Source: Gigantopelta aegis
Lineage: Eukaryota; Mollusca; Gastropoda; Neomphalida; Peltospiridae
Assembly (NCBI RefSeq): GCF_016097555.1
Contig: NC_054702.1
Location: 83,232,124-83,296,123 of the forward strand
Direction of reading: 5' to 3'
Length of the DNA stretch: 64,000 nucleotides
Part shown: positions 59,661 through 64,000 of the stretch, piece after piece
How positions within the stretch are numbered: the first letter of the stretch is position 1
Layout of the letters: each line of letters starts with the position of its first letter
Made by a program: the position numbers and the translations under genes
Notes under the pieces: generated by a model
Told to the model about the DNA's origin: nothing
The model's input: the letters and a program-made list of their open reading frames with translations, nothing else
The model's database searches: none

Positions 59661-59690
<30 letters not shown>
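59655..59690. repeat. (TA)n tract left of the ribozyme repeat
   Basis: TA run; a second lies at 59962-60008. Confidence 0.9.
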
Positions 59691-59692
<2 letters not shown>

Positions 59693-59961
59693 GTTAGGTG
59701 ATATCAGTGTTACTGATGTAACACCGATATCACCTAACTGTACCAAGCGCCAGTACAAGACCTGAATTCTCAAAACTTTCTTGGTGACGCGATATAGTTG
59801 TCGAGAATTACGTCATACATCAACTAATGTTGTGACGTCATCAGTCGCAAAAGTTTTTAACAGTATTCGTTAATATTGCCTGAAGAGTGTGGTCATTATT
59901 TGACCATACGAAACAGAGCTGTAGCAATAAAACGATGAAGAACTACTGAAGTCTGGAATTA
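59691..59961 (+). mobile_element. Small repeat unit carrying a hammerhead ribozyme
   Basis: About 270 bp between two TA tracts. It begins with the hairpin GTTAGGTGATATC(A/G)GTGTTAC (59691-59738), holds the ribozyme at 59874-59929 and ends near 'ctggaattatttaa'. The size suits an animal retrozyme monomer; it could also be an end of a Penelope-like element, which often carries such ribozymes. No reverse transcriptase nearby. Confidence 0.55.
59874..59929 (+). ncRNA. Type I hammerhead self-cleaving ribozyme
   Basis: Stem I is TATTGC (59874-59879) with GCAATA (59924-59929). The core CTGAAGA (59880-59886) fits CUGANGA. Stem II is GTGTGGTCA (59887-59895) with TGACCATAC (59901-59909), nine pairs and a 5-nt loop. 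GAA (59910-59912) is followed by stem III, ACAG/CTGT (59913-59922) with a 2-nt loop. The expected cleavage site is after A59923. Every invariant position is present. The short stem III is typical of hammerheads in animal retroelements, which often cleave best as dimers. Confidence 0.85.
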
Positions 59962-60008
<47 letters not shown>

Positions 60009-60011
<3 letters not shown>

Positions 60012-60440
60012 GATTTACAACAAATGAAATTCTGAAAATAATAAATGTTCTTTGCTAATAAAAAGCAGTCATAGTACATATTACAAAGAACAATGGCTGG
60101 TGTATTGTATAAAGAGTTAATAATTTGGTACTGATATGTAAAATTAATACATTGTTAATATATACTGGACACATTTGAGATTTTAAAATATTTTTTAAGT
60201 ACAGATAAATATATTAATATTTACAAAGAATTTGGCATAAGTAATAATTAATGGTCCACTATAATGAGTTGTACAAAATGTCCCCATTTCTTTCTATTAT
60301 ATAATGGGTATCTTACAACTTAAACAGGACGTACTGGCAACTTTTATGATAAAACTTTCAAAAAAAAGTCTAATAATAAAAAAAATGAAAAAATCAACAC
60401 AGAAAAAAGGTTACTGATGATCCTATATATAATAATTGCA
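60009..60440. other. Intergenic AT-rich sequence
   Basis: No feature recognised. Confidence 0.4.
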
Positions 60441-60442
60441 AT

Positions 60443-60765
60443 ACAAAATGGAGAAAACTTCGAGTGTTTTCTCTTTTATACATACATTACCTGTCCTCAA
60501 ACAAGGCCACCTCCCCCCCCCACGCAAGTGGTCTGGTCCGAACATCCCAACAGCCAATGGGATGGCCTAAATTCTTCTACTGCATACTGCTCTCTAGTTC
60601 CGGTCACATGACTGTAACTTCCTTCTTTTTCCCTGAGCGCATCGCACGGAGAACAGGAAGCCTGGGCAGGATGAAATCTTGAGGACAGGTAATGTATCTA
60701 TAAAAGAGAAAACACTCCCAAGTTTTCTCCATTTCTTTTCACATTACCTGTCCTCAAACAAGGGC
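60443..60765. repeat. Inverted and direct repeats at the DIRS-like 3' end
   Basis: About 58 bp around 'gagtgttttctcttttatac' at 60443-60500 recurs inverted at 60678-60735; a short direct copy follows. Confidence 0.85.
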
Positions 60766-61342
60766 AGCATTCAACAGATGGTGGTGGGTGCCGAGATCCG
60801 TAGATGCTTGTGATAACTCCCCAAACCAGAAAGAGGCTGACTAGTGGAAGAATAAGGCCAACCTTGGTAAGCTCTCCTCCTAGGGATGCCCGTCACAGAC
60901 CAATGCAGGTAATGTTCATAATAACAACCAGAATGGTGGCATCCATCAGCAGTGGCAGGTGCGGCTCCTAGAACAAAGGACCAGGAGGCGGTAGCCACAT
61001 CTCGTGCTGGTTCTGACAGGGTGGGAAGACATAGCCACCAGGGATGCAGGTGTTAGGTAACCCTCACGTATTGAAGTTTTAGTAATAACAAGCGACAACC
61101 TAATGAGGTGCATCCGTCAGAACATTGAACAGAACAAGACCCCGAGTGTTTTCTGTCTAGTACACCAAAGAACTGTTAGTTCAATAACGACAACAAATAA
61201 CCACATGCAGTGCAGGGTAAAGGTTATCGAGACAAAAGTTCTGGCACCAGTGCGTGAACTGTGCAAAAGAACAAAAGTCTAAGCAATCCTCACCTGTCGA
61301 TTCGATGGACATCTCGGTATGCAGCCCAGAATCAGACCGACA

Positions 61343-63007
61343 TCAAAGGCGACGAGGACGGCTTGTATTCAACAGAGTCTGTGCAGCAACAACTGGATCC
61401 AGATGATGGAACCCCTCAACGTCTTCTGTGGAGATATCCCTCAGATAATAGTTGGCGAAGATGGAGTCCATAGCCCAGAAACAACCAGTGATAATGTGCT
61501 GAATGGGTGTGTTGCAGTGCAGGGACATCGTGGCAGCATGCGGATTAGTAGCAGATGGAGCAGGTAAACCCTCCTTCTGATAGGCGGTCAGGATAGAAGA
61601 CCGGATCCAGGTGGCCACCGTGTTCTTGGTAATATCCCTCAACCGACTCTGGTTACAGGAGAGGAAAAGTCTCTTGCGATGTTGTCGAAAAGATCTGGTC
61701 CTCCCGATGTACTGGTGCAGGGCTCTGACAGGGCACAATGCCAAGTCCTCAACAATAGAGGAGAGGGCCTGCACAACATACGAACGAGGCGCTTGGTCTG
61801 GTAACTGATTCTTTGCAACAAAGTTCATGAGTAGCCCCAAGTTGACCGCACGACGATCTCGGTGAAAACGTACCAAGTCCACATCACGAGCATGGAGTTC
61901 TGAGACACGGGCAGCCAGTTTCCGCGTCAAGTCTTGCAGGGAAGAGGATTCGCTCGGCTCATAAGGTGCGGTCGATAACACTCGTAACACCAGATTCAGG
62001 TCCCATCTTGGTGGCCGAAACCGGTGTACTTGATCTTCAAGGCGAAACCCTTTGATCATCTTATGGATCTCAGGAATACCCGATAACTTCGTTCCAGTAG
62101 TGACATCACGAACAGTAGCGATGACTGAAACGTACCCAGCGATGGTAGACCCCTTCAATCGTAAAGTAGTCCGCAGATACAGCAAAAAATCAGCAAGACG
62201 AGGTATCTGGATCGTCTGAGGTTTGAGTTTTTGCCGGACACACCATCGGTGAAAGCAAAGCCATCTGACGTTGTAAGCCGCAGTAGTAGATGATCTGTGC
62301 GCTTTCAAAATGGCCGCCATGGACTGCGAAGAAAAGCCTTTCTTCCTCAAACTCTTGGAGATAAAGTCCACGCGTGCAGTTGGAACAACTGCGGACGTGG
62401 ATGGTATAGTCTTGACGCGGGATGCAGCAACAGATGATCCCAGTCTGGCAGTGGTAAAGGATGTGGATCGGCAATACGTATTAGATCTAGATACCACATC
62501 CTGGATGACCACATCGGAGCAATGAGCAACAGGCGACAATGGTACAGCTGAAACCCCTGAAGCACCCTTGGAAGGAGGATTGGTGGAGGAAAAGTGTATG
62601 CATCCAGCTGTTCCCAGCTGATGGCCAAGGCGTCGAGATCCAGAGCTTTGGGATCTGGCACCGGAGACACGTAAACCCTCAGCTGATGGTTGAATCGTGT
62701 GGCGAAGAGATCGATGTTTGGTGTCCAAAGTCTGTCGCACACCCATCGAAACGCTTCGAGATGGAGCATCCATTCTGTCGGCTGTGGAGACGACGGGCGA
62801 GACAGCGTGTCGGCTAGCACATTGGAAACCCCTGGAATATGACGAGACCGAAGTTGCAGCGGAATCTCGTCGACCAACTTGTAGAGACGATAAGTCAACT
62901 GCAGCAGACTGCTGGAGTGTGTTCCGCCCTGGCGATTGATGTAAGCCGCTGCAGTGATACTGTCTGTGGCTACCATGAGAGAGGCGCCTGACAGCATCTC
63001 TCGCCAA
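61343..63007 (-). pseudogene. DIRS-like tyrosine recombinase region (fossil)
   Basis: The C-terminal half has the fold order of DIRS recombinases: SAM-like N-domain near 'AHRSSTTAAYNVRWLCFHRW', then the catalytic domain to 'ANYYLRDIS'. The N-terminal part overlaps the RNase H frame. The family uses this enzyme instead of an integrase. Confidence 0.75.
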
Positions 63008-63213
63008 TGAAGGATGACGTTGTAAACTGCCAACATCTCCAACAGGTTGATGTGTAGATCAGCTTCATCTGGAGACCACAGCCACCAACAGGGACTGGAC
63101 TGCAGGGCGACTGGTAACCGGATCAGCAAATCTGTGTTATTGTATTGAATGCATGGATTCAGAAACAACTGGATACCGTGACCTCTAAGCGTCAAATGTT
63201 GCGCAAACATCAA
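62347..63213 (-). pseudogene. DIRS-like RNase H region (fossil)
   Basis: Contains INLLEMLAVYNVILHWREML, VATDSITAAAYINRQGGTHS and RHIPGVSNVLADTLSR, the RNase H blocks of DIRS elements, followed by the connecting region (DLFATRFNHQLRVYVSPVPD). Confidence 0.8.
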
Positions 63214-64000
63214 AATTACTCTTGCAATGATACTTCATGAAACAGTAATAGAGTGATTCAGGAATCAAGACATCGGAAACAGCGACCCCGTGATACAGGC
63301 AAGAGCCAAAGACAGCGTAGCAACTCGCTATGCTATATGCCCGATATACGTGGAAGTGAAGCAACGCAAAATAGCAACTGGCTAAAATCCACGGCCGTCA
63401 CACCACCCAGTGCGAAACATCAGCAGAGACAATCTAGACAGCATCGGTCACGAATGCTGGCGGTAACAACAGTGAGTGAGTTGATAAGCCGCAATGAACC
63501 ATAGGAAAATGGTCACGGTAAAAACCCCGTACCACATAATGGCAACTGGATGACTTCCAGAACCAGCGGAAGTAGCGACTGTCTTGCATCGCCACCGGAT
63601 ATAGAGAACTATCTGCTGAATGTCGCTGAACCTTCCTCGAACAAGAGTCCGGACCAGTAGACTGTCTTCGTCACCAACCCGGAACACTTGTAACGTTGAA
63701 CCCCTTCACGGCAAACAGCCGTATGTAGACCACAGGTCTGCCAAGATTACCGGCTTGTGCTGAAAGTCAAGAATGGATCGCTTCAGGCAAGTCGGTTGAC
63801 GATAGTGTGCAATCGTAGTGGACATCGACGTCACGGAAGATATAAGGTAGACCAACATTAAAGTCGACGGCTGGAACAAGGCATATCCTCTGGCATCCTG
63901 CACATGAGGAGTTATGGTCACCAGGAAAACATCAAATAGGACAGCATGTACAAACATCTACCCTGAACTGAAGCCATCGACAGGACGTGCCAATCTGTAA
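63214..64000. other. Unassigned sequence at the right edge
   Basis: More GC-rich than the rest, in keeping with the DIRS-like element, but no reverse-transcriptase sequence was recognised on either strand. Whether it belongs to the element cannot be decided here. Confidence 0.35.

Larger units (their letters stand above)
60441..63213 (-). mobile_element. DIRS-like (tyrosine-recombinase) retroelement, 3' part
   Basis: On the - strand an RNase H region is followed by a tyrosine recombinase in an overlapping frame, the usual DIRS order. Beyond the recombinase, inverted copies of a segment with 'cattacctgtcctcaa' (60443-60500 and 60678-60735, then 60740-60765) look like the inverted-terminal / internal-complementary repeats of DIRS elements. 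The expected reverse transcriptase is not recognised in this window, so the copy is partial or rearranged. Its long open parts suggest a fairly young age. Confidence 0.75.

Noticed and set aside
59691-59740. Second ribozyme in the hairpin before the hammerhead
   Set aside because: It contains 'actgatgta' but lacks the GAA segment and the three-way junction; it is a plain hairpin.

Overview
The window is AT-rich eukaryotic DNA, almost certainly from a mollusc and most likely a gastropod. This rests on intron-rich metazoan genes, on many copies of a tRNA-headed SINE with the tail 'gtcgttaaataaaac' that I associate with mollusc genomes, and on a dense load of short inverted-repeat transposons and microsatellites. 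No species can be named from sequence alone.

Two host genes are supported, both on the + strand. (1) 8619-18571 holds eight exons of BCKDHA, the mitochondrial branched-chain 2-oxo acid dehydrogenase E1-alpha subunit. The exons join in frame to 413 residues plus stop; only the first exon (start codon and leader) was not found. (2) 32127-55402 holds eleven exons of a class II Rel/NF-kB factor (Dorsal/RelA-like): the complete Rel homology region, the nuclear localisation signal and an acidic C-terminal tail with no ankyrin repeats. They join in frame to about 577 residues; the 5' exon was not found. The two genes are unrelated in function.

Layout: 1-8600, upstream repeats, ending in a 2.95-kb foldback element whose right end lies 33 bp from BCKDHA exon 2. 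8619-18571, BCKDHA, with TTAA-type, Tc1, pogo-type and SINE insertions in its introns. 18572-32126, the 3' UTR, SINEs, MITEs, long CT arrays and mostly unassigned DNA. 32127-55402, the Rel gene; its 7.8-kb intron (35590-43409) is largely filled with transposons, some nested. 55403-60440, the 3' UTR, a nested SINE cluster and a small repeat carrying a hammerhead ribozyme. 60441-64000, part of a DIRS-like tyrosine-recombinase retroelement on the - strand.

The most notable signals are: a hammerhead self-cleaving RNA motif at 59874-59929 with all core positions and three stems; a set of TTAA-flanked elements (5638-8585, 10814-12445, 37971-41580, 52307-52668), two of which carry remains of a THAP gene and a P2X7-intracellular-domain-like gene facing each other; an apparently intact Tc1 element at 12735-14228; and a composite SINE inside an older SINE, marked by a 14-bp target-site duplication.
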